A stretch of 64,000 nt of DNA from Cryobacterium arcticum (GCF_001679725.1 NZ_CP016282.1:3906001-3970000); one strand, 5' to 3'. Shown: positions 51,010-59,166, numbered from the stretch's first letter. The notes: generated from the sequence alone by a model not told the origin. A program made the numbers and translations.

Positions 51010-52659
51010 ATGGCCTCCGAATCAGACCAGTTCCCGCCCGCCCCGTTCGACCTCGCCGCGGCCCGCTACAGCGAGCACGACGCCTGGTGGGCAGGTGATA
51101 TGGAGTTCCTGCAGAAGCTCTACGCCGGCGTCGGCACGGCCACGCACACCGTCAAGGGTCGTGCGTACAAGGGCGGCGTGCTCGGCAACCTCGCGAAGAT
51201 GTGGGTGGGCCAGCCCGTCGTCGAGGGCGAGGATCGTGCGCGCATGCACGTTGGTGTGCCCGCTGTGCTCGCCCGGCTCTCGGCCACGCTGCTCGTCGGC
51301 GAGGGTGTGAAGATCGCCTACGGCAAGCCCGACGACGTGGTGGTGGACAAGGACAAGCCGTGGGTTCACCCCGGCCAGGCGCGCCTCGACGTCATCATGC
51401 AGTCCGACGAGACCAAGGCCGAACTGCTCAAGTCTACCGAGCAGGCTGCGGCGCTCGGCGGTGGGTTCCTCGCTGTCACCTGGAACGCCCGCCTGCGCTC
51501 GCACGTGCGCATCCGCAGCTATGCGGCCGACTGTGCCATCCCCGAGTTCCAGGACGGCATCCTCACCAGCGTCACCCTGTGGACCGAGCACGTGCACGGC
51601 AATGACGTGTTCCGGCTGCTCGAGCGGCACGACCGCGGCTTCATCTCGTTCACCCTGCACAAGGGCGGCACGAAGACCCTCGGCCCTGTGGTGCCGCTGG
51701 GCTCCCTCGCGGAGACAGCGCACTACAACGGCCTGCGCACACAGGGCGAGCTTGACATGGCGATCGAAGACCCCACCTCGTGGGACGAGACGGTCATCGT
51801 CGCCACCGGTGTCGACGAGCTCGCGGTGGTCTACTACCCGAACCTGCCTCAGATCGAGTGGCGCCGCATGGGTGTGCTCGCCAACCTGGGCCGGTCGGAC
51901 TTCGCGGGCAAGGAGCCGCTGTTCGACAAGATCGACAAGTGGTGGTCCTCGTTGGACATCGACTTCGACCTGGGCAAGGGCCGCATCACCGCCCCCGAGG
52001 CGTACCTCGAGAACATGGGGCGCGGCAAGGGCGGCAAGCTCGACATCGAACGGACCGTTTACTCGGGCCTGGAGGCGTTGGGCAAGTCCAGCGACTCGCT
52101 GAGTTCGCAGCTGACCATCTCGCAGTTCGACATCCGCTACGAAGAGCACCTCGCAGCGATCGCGGCCATCAAGCACGAGATCGCCAACGAGTGCGGCATC
52201 TCCCCCGCCCACCTCGGCCTGAAGGCCGAGCAGGGCGCGAAGACGGCCACGGAGGTCACCGCCGACTACACCGAGTCGGAGGCCACCCGCGACCAGAAGG
52301 CGCTCTACCTCAAGCCGGCGCTCGCACGGCTCGCCCAGGTGGCTCTCGCCATCGACGGCACCGTGTTCCCCGCTGAGGGCGGCAAGTTCTACGACGAGCT
52401 GCCCGATGTGACGTTCGCCCCGGTGTCGCAGATGGACCCGGAGAAGATCGCCCGCATCGTCGGCCTTCTCGACGTAGCCGGTGCTGCTTCGACCCGTCAG
52501 AAGGTCATGGACGTCCGTCCTGACTGGGATGAGGGCAAGGTCGACGAAGAGGTCAAGCTGATCCAGGAGGAGCGCGGCATGGGGCCCGAGGCTGATCCCA
52601 CGCTCATCACTGGGCCACTGGACGAGGCTAACCCCGCTGCACCCGACGTTACAGATTGA
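51010..52659 (+). CDS. Portal protein
   Basis: 549 residues, SPP1 gp6-like. LARMHVG-type clip start (DRARMHVGVPAVLARLSATL), ITLHKGG beta-region, and the long helix YEEHLAAIAAIKHEIANECG then ISPAHLGLKAEQGAKTATEV, the best-conserved portal segment. Follows terL by 21 bp with GGAGTACAC. Forms the dodecameric DNA channel. Confidence 0.9.
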   Translation: MASESDQFPPAPFDLAAARYSEHDAWWAGDMEFLQKLYAGVGTATHTVKGRAYKGGVLGNLAKMWVGQPVVEGEDRARMHVGVPAVLARLSATLLVGEGVKIAYGKPDDVVVDKDKPWVHPGQARLDVIMQSDETKAELLKSTEQAAALGGGFLAVTWNARLRSHVRIRSYAADCAIPEFQDGILTSVTLWTEHVHGNDVFRLLERHDRGFISFTLHKGGTKTLGPVVPLGSLAETAHYNGLRTQGELDMAIEDPTSWDETVIVATGVDELAVVYYPNLPQIEWRRMGVLANLGRSDFAGKEPLFDKIDKWWSSLDIDFDLGKGRITAPEAYLENMGRGKGGKLDIERTVYSGLEALGKSSDSLSSQLTISQFDIRYEEHLAAIAAIKHEIANECGISPAHLGLKAEQGAKTATEVTADYTESEATRDQKALYLKPALARLAQVALAIDGTVFPAEGGKFYDELPDVTFAPVSQMDPEKIARIVGLLDVAGAASTRQKVMDVRPDWDEGKVDEEVKLIQEERGMGPEADPTLITGPLDEANPAAPDVTD

Positions 52660-52664
52660 CTCGC

Positions 52665-52716
52665 GGTGTATATGCATCGAGGCAGCATCCGTGCTAGCTT
52701 GGTGTATATACACCAA
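52665..52716 (+). promoter_or_regulatory. Tandem operator/promoter of cassette 1
   Basis: Perfect palindrome TTGGTGTATATACACCAA (52699-52716) and, 36 bp upstream, the related GGTGTATATGCATC (52665-52678). A TAnnnT -10 box TAGCTT (52695-52700) runs into the palindrome, and the upstream copy covers the -35 area; AGGAG and the GTG start follow directly. The same arrangement occurs inverted at 61526-61578. Confidence 0.8.
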
Positions 52717-52727
52717 AGGAGATCACA

Positions 52728-53255
52728 GTGAGCGTAGTTGGATTCAAGGCGTCGAATCATCCCCAGCAGATCGGCAAGCGCGGCGCGCTGGACGAAGTGG
52801 ACGATCGCGGCACGCACCCGATCAACTTCGACCCGTGGAACGAGCGGTTCGGCGGCTTCACGCTCGATGCCGCCGCTGCCGCGCACAACGCGAAGTGCGA
52901 GCGCTACTTCACCCGCGCCGACGACGGGCTCATGCAGCCGTGGACCGGTGAGCGCGTCTGGTGCAACCCGCCCTACTCTGATCTGTACTCGTGGGTGGAC
53001 AAGGCGTGGACCGAGTACCCGGAGACGCGCGGAATCGTCATGCTGCTCCCCGCCAACCGTGTCGAGCAGAAGTGGTGGCAGGAGCTCGTGGAACCCTTCC
53101 GCGACCGGCCCAACTCACCGCTGACCGTCGAGTTCCTGCCGGGTCGTCTCCGGTTCATCAAGGCGGGCCAGACGGAGATCGGGCCGAATGAGCGCCCACC
53201 GTTCGGCTGCGCGCTCCTCATTTGGGGTCGCGATCAGATGGGGGCCATGGTATGA
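52728..53255 (+). CDS. Phage N6-adenine DNA methyltransferase (Dam type)
   Basis: 175 residues from GTG 52728. FTLDAAAAAHNAKCERYFTR, then VWCNPPYSDLYSWVDKAWTE with the catalytic NPPY motif; the order is that of phage Dam proteins. ERPPFGCALLIWG closes the fold. First gene of a three-gene cassette that sits between portal and MuF and has its own regulated promoter. Confidence 0.88.
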   Translation: MSVVGFKASNHPQQIGKRGALDEVDDRGTHPINFDPWNERFGGFTLDAAAAAHNAKCERYFTRADDGLMQPWTGERVWCNPPYSDLYSWVDKAWTEYPETRGIVMLLPANRVEQKWWQELVEPFRDRPNSPLTVEFLPGRLRFIKAGQTEIGPNERPPFGCALLIWGRDQMGAMV

Positions 53256-53353
53256 GCGCCTACGACATCCCAGCCGCGATCCTGGTCGGACTCGCGGTGG
53301 GAGCGCTGGTGTCGATGCTCATGTACAAGGACGACCGAAGGGACGACGTCTAG
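53252..53353 (+). CDS. Tiny membrane protein of cassette 1
   Basis: 33 residues: SAYDIPAAILVGLAVGALVS then MLMYKDDRRDDV, one membrane helix with a charged tail. ATGA overlap with the methyltransferase. Function unknown. Confidence 0.6.
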   Translation: MSAYDIPAAILVGLAVGALVSMLMYKDDRRDDV

Positions 53354-53385
53354 TGGCGGCCTTCGAGGTCTTCACGCCTGCGACA

Positions 53386-53571
53386 ATGAAGGCCATGCCC
53401 AACAAGCCCAAGACCCCGCTGCGTTCCATCCGCATCTCGGACGAGCTATGGGAAGCCGCTCAGCAAAACGCGGCTGCTGAAGGCCGCACGGTCAGCGAGG
53501 TCGTACGCGAGGCACTCGAACGGTACAACGCTCGCAGGAGCGCCACCAACCGCGCTACGAAGGCGCAATAG
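53386..53571 (+). CDS. Ribbon-helix-helix protein, paralogue 1
   Basis: 61 residues from ATG 53386; a GTG at 53353 overlapping the previous stop could add 11. MPNKPKTPLRSIRISDELWE is the DNA-binding ribbon (RSIRISDE), then GRTVSEVVREALERYNARR forms the helices of an Arc/MetJ-type dimer. About 30 of 45 residues are identical to the protein at 60884-61048. It is probably the repressor that binds the cassette palindromes. Confidence 0.82.
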   Translation: MKAMPNKPKTPLRSIRISDELWEAAQQNAAAEGRTVSEVVREALERYNARRSATNRATKAQ

Positions 53572-53585
53572 CATCGGGGGTCCGG

Positions 53586-54800
53586 ATGGCTCTTTTCGCC
53601 CCGGACCCCAACATCAGCGCCGAAGACCTCATTTCCGACCTCGGCCGCACCCTGGCCGAGAGGTACCAAACCGCCGAGGACACGCTGCTCCGGGCTGTCG
53701 CAGTCCGGGCGTACCGGGATGTGGAGCTGCAGGCCAAGCTCAACGCGGCGGTCGCTGCCGGGTCGGATCGGGTCGCCGGTCTTCGGTACGCGATCGACCG
53801 CAACCGGGCGCTCGCTGAGCTTGACGGTCACCGGGCGCGCTCACTCCGCGAGCTTCGACTCCTGGCGCTCACCACGGCGGATGCGCTCAGGGCGGAAAAC
53901 CTCGCCAGGGACGTTATCAGCGCCGCTACCACCCAGGGGGAAGCGGAGGCTGCTGCACGGCTCTCCATGGCCCGCAGGCTGCCCGCACGGACCACACTGA
54001 ACGGCACGGCCACACAGGCGACAGCGGCTACACAGCTTTCGCTCCAGTCCAGCCTTGAGATCCTGAACCAGAGGATCACCCGACTGCCCGTCGATGCGTT
54101 CCAGCGCATCGTCGCCATGAACTCGTCCAACGTGCTCCTCGGTGTGCAGACGAAGCTCCAGGCGCAGAACGCCAACGTGCAGCAGTTCCTCTCCGAGGGC
54201 ATCCAAGGCTTCACCGACCGGGGCGGACGCAACTGGCGCATCGGTACGTACGCCGAGATGGCCGGCCGCACCACCGTCGCACGGGCGTTCAACGATGCCG
54301 GCGTGTGGCGGATGCAGCAGTCGGGCATCAACCTCGTCACCGTGCAGGGCAGTGACTCGTCGTGTGCGAAGTGTGCACCGTGGGTCGGCAAGATCCTCTC
54401 CACGGACGGCACGACGGGCACGGTCATCCTGCCGCACGCCACGCAGGACACCGAGGTCACGGTCAACATCGCCGGGACCACGGATGGCGCGCGCAACGCA
54501 GGCCTCATGCACCCGAACTGCTCGCACAAGTTCACCGCGTACCTGCCCGGCCTGTCGATCCCGCAAGCCGGGTTCGAGTACGACCCGAAGGCCGAGTGGG
54601 CACGCACAAGGCAGCGCGAGCTCGAGGTCGACATTCGCGCTGCCAAGCGCAAGCAGGCCGCTGCGGGCGACCCGGTGACTGCACAGCGCGCTAAGGCGAA
54701 GATCCGGGCCAAGCAGGCCCAACTTCGAGAACACCTCAACCTCACCGGCAGAAAAAGGAATTCGGCGCGCGAGGCCCTGTCGTTCGCAGATGGGCGGTAG
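53586..54800 (+). CDS. MuF-like minor head protein
   Basis: 404 residues. The MuF core is NWRIGTYAEMAGRTTVARAF ... GINLVTVQGSDSSCAKCAPW and MHPNCSHKFTAYLPGLS, with Cys/His pairs that may bind zinc. N-terminal 200 residues are helical. C-terminal tail is basic (KRKQAAAGDPVTAQRAKAKI). Minor head component found inside or at the portal in SPP1-type phages. Confidence 0.87.
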   Translation: MALFAPDPNISAEDLISDLGRTLAERYQTAEDTLLRAVAVRAYRDVELQAKLNAAVAAGSDRVAGLRYAIDRNRALAELDGHRARSLRELRLLALTTADALRAENLARDVISAATTQGEAEAAARLSMARRLPARTTLNGTATQATAATQLSLQSSLEILNQRITRLPVDAFQRIVAMNSSNVLLGVQTKLQAQNANVQQFLSEGIQGFTDRGGRNWRIGTYAEMAGRTTVARAFNDAGVWRMQQSGINLVTVQGSDSSCAKCAPWVGKILSTDGTTGTVILPHATQDTEVTVNIAGTTDGARNAGLMHPNCSHKFTAYLPGLSIPQAGFEYDPKAEWARTRQRELEVDIRAAKRKQAAAGDPVTAQRAKAKIRAKQAQLREHLNLTGRKRNSAREALSFADGR

Positions 54801-54815
54801 CCTAGAAGTACAAGC

Positions 54816-54867
54816 GGCCCCCAAGGTGTTGTAGCACCGAGGAGGCCTTTCGACCTACCGATTGAGG
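54816..54867 (+). ncRNA. Structured leader B of HNH gene
   Basis: GGCCCC (54816-54821) pairs with GGAGGCC (54841-54847, one bulge); inside, GGTG/CACC closes loop TTGTAG. Then TCGACCTACCGATTGAGG (54850-54867) leads to the HNH start. TAGCCT (54798-54803) could be the -10 box. Shares the loop-flank GTGTTG.AGCAC and the TCGAC...ACCGATTG.GG block with leader A (44487-44554). Confidence 0.62.
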
Positions 54868-54878
54868 CGGTGGCCGAC

Positions 54879-55628
54879 ATGGCCAACAGTACCAAGTCCT
54901 GCACGAAGTGTGGCGAGTCCAAGTCCCTGGATGCGTACAGCAAGAACCGGCAGCGCAAAGACGGTCACGAATCCCAGTGCAAAGCGTGCAGGTCGGCCGC
55001 ATTCGCCGCATGGCGCCTCCTGAACATGGACAAGCGCCGGGAAGACCAGAAGGCATGGTACGCCGCCAACCCGGGCGCGAAGGCGCAGCACGACCGCGAC
55101 TACCGGGCGAACCACCTCGAAGAGGAACGCGCTCACCACGCATCCTGGTACGCGGCCAACCGGGAAGCCTCGATCGCCGCCGCAACTGCATGGGTGCGGG
55201 CTAACCCGGACAAGCTCAAGGCCGCTCGCGACCAGCCTCACCGGAAAGCGACCAAGAGTGCAAGTGACCGCGCCTACAGGCGTGCCCACCTCGCCGAGAC
55301 GGCTGCTGTGACGCTTGCATGGAAGCTGGCGAACCGCGACAGGGTGCGCGTGCTGACCAGTAGGCGGAAGGCGCTCAAGCGGGATGCCCCCGGACACTCG
55401 ACGATCGCGCAGGTAGCCGCTCGCGTCGCCTACTACGGCGGCAAGTGCTGGATGTGCGGTGCCGCATGGCAGGGCATCGACCATGTGAAGCCGCTGAGCA
55501 AGGGTGGATCGAACTGGCCATCGAACCTGAGGCCAGCTTGCACTAGCTGCAACAGCAGCAAGAAGGCGACGTGGGAATCCCCCGGCGTCACAGTGCCTGC
55601 CCTCGTGAAGCTCAACCTCGCCGCCTGA
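54879..55628 (+). CDS. HNH homing-type endonuclease
   Basis: 249 residues from ATG 54879 (GTG at 54870 too near the GAGG). N-terminal zinc finger CTKCGESKSLDAYSKNRQRK ... CKACR; a long region with repeats of the type WYAANPGAKAQHDRDYRANH; C-terminal HNH: CWMCGAAWQGIDHVKPLSKG, NWPSNLRPACTSCNSSKKA. Inserted between MuF and scaffold genes with its own leader and terminator, so probably a mobile gene. Confidence 0.92.
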   Translation: MANSTKSCTKCGESKSLDAYSKNRQRKDGHESQCKACRSAAFAAWRLLNMDKRREDQKAWYAANPGAKAQHDRDYRANHLEEERAHHASWYAANREASIAAATAWVRANPDKLKAARDQPHRKATKSASDRAYRRAHLAETAAVTLAWKLANRDRVRVLTSRRKALKRDAPGHSTIAQVAARVAYYGGKCWMCGAAWQGIDHVKPLSKGGSNWPSNLRPACTSCNSSKKATWESPGVTVPALVKLNLAA

Positions 55629-55645
55629 CCAATCCCCCACCAACA

Positions 55646-55674
55646 AGCCCCGCAGTTCGCTCTGCGGGGCTTTT
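55646..55674 (+). terminator. Intrinsic terminator after the HNH gene
   Basis: AGCCCCGCAG pairs with CTGCGGGGCT around TTCGCT, followed by TTTTG. Ends the HNH transcript, 18 bp after the stop codon. The late operon must either read through or restart in the following 290-bp gap. Confidence 0.88.
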
Positions 55675-55702
55675 GCGTGCCCCGCGGCTGACGGCCGCTG
55701 AC

Positions 55703-55856
55703 TCGTCGAGATGGGTCGGAATCTGGCCCTCTCGGATGTCGCGCTGTGGATTCCTACAAAGGAATTCCGAGTAGCACACGTGTCAACCCGTGGACTAAAT
55801 CAAATACTCAGTATGCAATTAGCTCGCTGAGGTCAGATTCCGACCCACCTCGACGA
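55703..55856. repeat. 23-bp inverted repeats enclosing a folded 154-bp block
   Basis: Arms 55703-55725 and 55834-55856 match at 22 of 23 positions. The 108 bp between them form further hairpins: GGATTCCT/AGGAATTCC (around 55750), CACG/CGTG, and CTCAG/CTGAG. The inside is more AT-rich than the surroundings (AAATCAAATACTCAG). No target duplication is visible. Either a structured RNA or a MITE-like remnant. A separate hairpin CACCCCGC/GCGGGGTG (55867-55896) follows before the scaffold ribosome site. Confidence 0.6.
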
Positions 55857-55961
55857 CCAACACACTCACCCCGCTCTGCCTGCACAGGGCGGGGTGGGTT
55901 CGCATCGGCGCAGGGCCGGTGCTTCATCCAACAGCGTCCAGGTGGCGCAGAGGAGCACACA

Positions 55962-56720
55962 GTGAACATCAAGACCAGCACCATCCCCGTCCGCGCCGAC
56001 ATCGACGGCCTCGCGGTCATCGGCCGCACCCGCCACGCCCTCATGGGCATCCGCTACGGCGAAGGCGAGGGCGGCGACGAGGGCGGCCAGCAGCAGCAGA
56101 ACGACCAGGGCGGCGACAACGCACCGTGGACGAAGGAGAACTTCGACCCTGAGCGCGCCTTCCGCCTCGTCGAGAACCTGCGCGCCGACGCTGCCGCCGC
56201 GAAGACCAAGACGGACGCCGCGATCCAGGCTGCAGCCGACAAGGCGCAGAAGGACACGCTGGCCCAGTTCGCCAAGCTCCTCGGCGGCGGCGAGCAGGAG
56301 GAAACCGACCCGGTGAAGCTCGCGGCCAAGGTCACCGACCTGACGTCGAAGATCACCGAGAAGGACGGCGACCTCACCAAGGCGCAGGCGTCGGTCAAGG
56401 CCGGCCAGCTCTCCACCGCCGTCGCCATCCTATCCCACGGCCTCGGCGGATCCGCACGCCTCCTCCTCGCCAACGAGGACTTCAAGACTTCCATCGCCTC
56501 GGTAGAACCGACCGATGAAGCGGCCATCACGGCCAAAATCAAAGCTGCAATCCAGGCGAACGCAGCGCTTAAGACCACCCCGCCGAGCTCAGGCAGCACG
56601 GATCACCAGGGTGGGCAGGTCCCCGACCTCGAGAAGCAGCTCGCTGCAGCGACGAAGGCCGGCGACATGCAACTCTCCATCACTCTCAAGCGCCGCATCG
56701 CCGACGCCAAACGCTCATAA
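55962..56720 (+). CDS. Capsid scaffolding protein
   Basis: 252 residues from GTG 55962 after AGGAGCACACA. Composition and order fit a scaffold: acidic Gln/Gly hinge (GEGGDEGGQQQQNDQGGDNA), long Ala/Lys coiled coils (KTKTDAAIQAAADKAQKDTL; KITEKDGDLTKAQASVKAGQ), basic C-terminus that touches the coat (SITLKRRIADAKRS). Directly upstream of the major capsid gene. Confidence 0.82.
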   Translation: MNIKTSTIPVRADIDGLAVIGRTRHALMGIRYGEGEGGDEGGQQQQNDQGGDNAPWTKENFDPERAFRLVENLRADAAAAKTKTDAAIQAAADKAQKDTLAQFAKLLGGGEQEETDPVKLAAKVTDLTSKITEKDGDLTKAQASVKAGQLSTAVAILSHGLGGSARLLLANEDFKTSIASVEPTDEAAITAKIKAAIQANAALKTTPPSSGSTDHQGGQVPDLEKQLAAATKAGDMQLSITLKRRIADAKRS

Positions 56721-56729
56721 GGAGCACAC

Positions 56730-57923
56730 ATGCCCGGTATCACTGGTCAGAGTACGACCTACAACCTGCCCAACTTCGTCGGTGAACTGTTCCAGGTCAC
56801 CCCCGAATCCACCCCGCTGCTCTCCGCAATCGGCGGTCTCACTGGCGGCGTGTCCGTCAAGACCGTGGAGAAGGAGTGGCAGTTTGAGGACCTCCGTGAC
56901 AGCGACCAGAACGTCGCTCTCGAAGGTGCCAACGCACCCCAGGGTCAGGCTCGCGTCCGCGCGAACGCGACCAACATCGCCGAGATCCACCACTCCGCAG
57001 TGGAGACCAGCTACACCAAGCAGGCCACCCCGCAGAAGACGACCACCGCGGGCGTCGCCGGCGAGAACCCGGTCACGAGCGAGCACGACCACCAGGTGCT
57101 GCTCGAGCTCAAGGCCATCGCCAAGGACGTGAACCACGCGTTCTGGAACGGCGAGTACCAGAAGCCGGTCGACAACACGACCGTGCGGAAGACTCGCGGC
57201 CTGCTCCAGGCGATCGCCACTAACCGTGTCATCTACGGCAACGCGGAGATCCTCGCCACCGCGGCGACGGACACCATCACCGGCACTCACTCGCTGAGCG
57301 TCGGCGACAAGGTGATCTTCACCAGCCGTGGTGCTTCGGGCGCCGTGGTCATCGGCCGCGTGTACTTCGTGCAGTCGGTCGCCACCACCGTGTCGTTCAA
57401 GGTCGCTGCGACCGTGGGCGGCGCTGCCATCATCATCGGCACCGCGACCGGCGTCAAGGTCATCCCGGTGTCCTCGGCCGCCCCGACGCTGGACACGTAC
57501 AACACGCTGTTCCAGAAGGCGTACGACAACGGCGGACTCGGCGACGTGGTTTCGGCCACCATCGCCGTGAACTCCTCGCAGAAGCGCAACCTGACCGCGA
57601 CCTACGCGGCCGCGTACGGCAAGGCCAACCCCATGGCCGGCACCCGCAACGTCGGCGGGGTGAACCTGACGACCATCGAGACTGACTTCGGCACGCTGAA
57701 CATCATGCTCGACCGTCAGCTGCCCCAGGATGCTCTCGCGATCGTCTCGCTGGAGCAGCTCGCGCCGTTCTTCCTCGAGGTCGACGGCAAGGGCCACTTC
57801 TTCGAGGAGCCCCTGGCGAAGGTCGGCGCTGCTGACCGGACCCAGATCTACGGCGAGATCGGCCTGGAGTACGGCAACGAGAAGGCTCACGCCCAGCTGC
57901 GTGGCCTGCCCGTGTTCGCCTAG
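56730..57923 (+). CDS. Major capsid protein (HK97 fold, SU10/DUF5309-like)
   Basis: 397 residues. TYNLPNFVGELFQVTPESTP, LLSAIGGLTGG at the N-terminus and NATNIAEIHHSAVETSYTKQ are typical of the SU10-type coat group; ATIAVNSSQKRNLTATYAAA and DRQLPQDALAIVSLEQLAPF come from the P domain and spine. Residues about 195-240 (TITGTHSLSVGDKVIFTSRG) look like an inserted Ig/beta domain. Ribosome site AAGGAG. Confidence 0.88.
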   Translation: MPGITGQSTTYNLPNFVGELFQVTPESTPLLSAIGGLTGGVSVKTVEKEWQFEDLRDSDQNVALEGANAPQGQARVRANATNIAEIHHSAVETSYTKQATPQKTTTAGVAGENPVTSEHDHQVLLELKAIAKDVNHAFWNGEYQKPVDNTTVRKTRGLLQAIATNRVIYGNAEILATAATDTITGTHSLSVGDKVIFTSRGASGAVVIGRVYFVQSVATTVSFKVAATVGGAAIIIGTATGVKVIPVSSAAPTLDTYNTLFQKAYDNGGLGDVVSATIAVNSSQKRNLTATYAAAYGKANPMAGTRNVGGVNLTTIETDFGTLNIMLDRQLPQDALAIVSLEQLAPFFLEVDGKGHFFEEPLAKVGAADRTQIYGEIGLEYGNEKAHAQLRGLPVFA

Positions 57924-57973
57924 CAATACCTGCTGGTCCCGAGGCGTCTTCCACCGCTTCGGGGCCGGCACTT

Positions 57974-58046
57974 GGAGTGATAGCTCAGAGGCCAGAGCTG
58001 CGGATTCCAAACCCGCCGGTCGCAGGTTCGACTCCTGCTCACTTCG
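57974..58046 (+). tRNA. Prophage-encoded tRNA-Trp (anticodon CCA)
   Basis: Full cloverleaf of 73 nt: acceptor GGAGTGA/TCACTTC (one G-U), D-arm GCTC/GAGC, anticodon stem GCGGA/CCCGC with loop TTCCAAA (anticodon CCA), variable CGGTC, T-arm GCAGG-TTCGACT-CCTGC, discriminator G73 as in bacterial tRNA-Trp. CCA end not encoded. Lies in the gap between the major capsid gene and the next head gene. Confidence 0.92.
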
Positions 58047-58078
58047 CAACCCCATCCACCACGCCGAGGAGGCACATC

Positions 58079-58384
58079 ATGGCCCGCGTACTCCACCCCC
58101 AGCCCCAGGTCGGCATCGTCACGGATCGTCTCGGCGGCATCGAGTTCACCGATGGTGTGGCCGAGGTCGACCTGAGCGACAAGCCGATCCTCTCGGCCGC
58201 GCTGGTTCAGCACGGCTACACGGTCGAGCTGACCCCCGACGCCGATGGGATGTTCGAGGTGTGGCTCGGCGACGAGAACAGCACCGTGGACCCGCTCCCG
58301 CCGCTGCCCGATGCGGTCGAGGGCGAGCCGCGCGTCTACGAGGAGTTCACGCTCCCCAAGCCCCGCCGCACCCGGAAGGCCTAA
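58079..58384 (+). CDS. Small head protein of unknown function
   Basis: 101 residues after GAGGAGGCACATC. VGIVTDRLGGIEFTDGVAEV, ILSAALVQHGYTVELTPDAD. A short protein between coat and connector genes; may be a head decoration or connector factor. Pro/Arg-rich tail. Confidence 0.7.
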   Translation: MARVLHPQPQVGIVTDRLGGIEFTDGVAEVDLSDKPILSAALVQHGYTVELTPDADGMFEVWLGDENSTVDPLPPLPDAVEGEPRVYEEFTLPKPRRTRKA

Positions 58385-58386
58385 CC

Positions 58387-58806
58387 ATGGCCCAGCGCGT
58401 CTACGCGACCAGCGCCGACTACGGCAACCTCGCCGAGGAGCCCTTCGATGGTGACCCCATCAAGCTCGGCAAGCGGCTCCGGTCCGCGTCCATTGAGGTC
58501 GAGGGGCTGACCAGTCTCTCCCGGTTCAACGTGGACAGCGACGGGTACCCCACCGACGCCGACGTGTCCGACGCCTTCACCGAGGCCACGGTCGCCATCG
58601 TCGAGCACTGGGAGATCACGGACGACCCGACCGGCGCCGAAGCCCAGCAGGGCGCGGTGAAGATCGGCTCTGTGTCGCTCGGCACCACGTCGTCGAACCA
58701 GACGGCCGCGAGCCCGCGCGACAAGCTCACCACCCGCATCGGTGAGAAGGCCGTCGCCATCCTCAGCAACGCGGGCCTCCTGACCGCCATCATCTCGCAC
58801 ACGTAG
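58387..58806 (+). CDS. Head-tail connector (adaptor) protein
   Basis: 139 residues. ATSADYGNLAEEPFDGDPIK, FTEATVAIVEHWEITDDPTG and GEKAVAILSNAGLL are in line with gp6/gp15-type adaptors (helical, head-completion). Position after the coat gene supports this. Confidence 0.78.
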   Translation: MAQRVYATSADYGNLAEEPFDGDPIKLGKRLRSASIEVEGLTSLSRFNVDSDGYPTDADVSDAFTEATVAIVEHWEITDDPTGAEAQQGAVKIGSVSLGTTSSNQTAASPRDKLTTRIGEKAVAILSNAGLLTAIISHT

Positions 58807-58815
58807 GAGGTCCCT

Positions 58816-59157
58816 GTGGCTCGTCTGCGCGCACGACACCTCCCCCACCGCATCGACATCACCCGGCTGACCGGCGAGGGCGCAGAGGGGCCAGTCTGGG
58901 CTGCTCCGGTGCTCTCCCGGCCCGCGTACGTCGAGCAGAAGTCGAAGCTGATCGTGGATCGGCGCTCAACGTCCTCCACCGCCGGCGCCGAGGTCACGAG
59001 CAGCGAGTTCATCGTCATCCTCACCGACGACGACGTGCTGCCCGGCTCGCAGGTCACCGTCTACAAGGGCACCCCGCGGGAACGCACAGCGGATGTGCTC
59101 TCGTCAGCGTTCTACTCCTACCCGCGCACACCCTCGCACGTCGAGCTCTACCTGTAG
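58816..59157 (+). CDS. Head-tail stopper-like protein
   Basis: 113 residues, GTG start with AGGAGG upstream. Beta-rich: HRIDITRLTGEGAEGPVWAA, SEFIVILTDDDVLPGSQVTV. Matches the short beta-barrel stopper (SPP1 gp16-like) by size and place. Confidence 0.72.
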   Translation: MARLRARHLPHRIDITRLTGEGAEGPVWAAPVLSRPAYVEQKSKLIVDRRSTSSTAGAEVTSSEFIVILTDDDVLPGSQVTVYKGTPRERTADVLSSAFYSYPRTPSHVELYL

Positions 59158-59166
59158 GAGGCGACG

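Noticed and set aside
44487..55628. IscB/IsrB-type OMEGA (HEARO) systems for the HNH genes
   Set aside because: The proteins have no RuvC, bridge-helix or PLMP parts and the leaders are about 60 nt, far shorter than omega RNAs.
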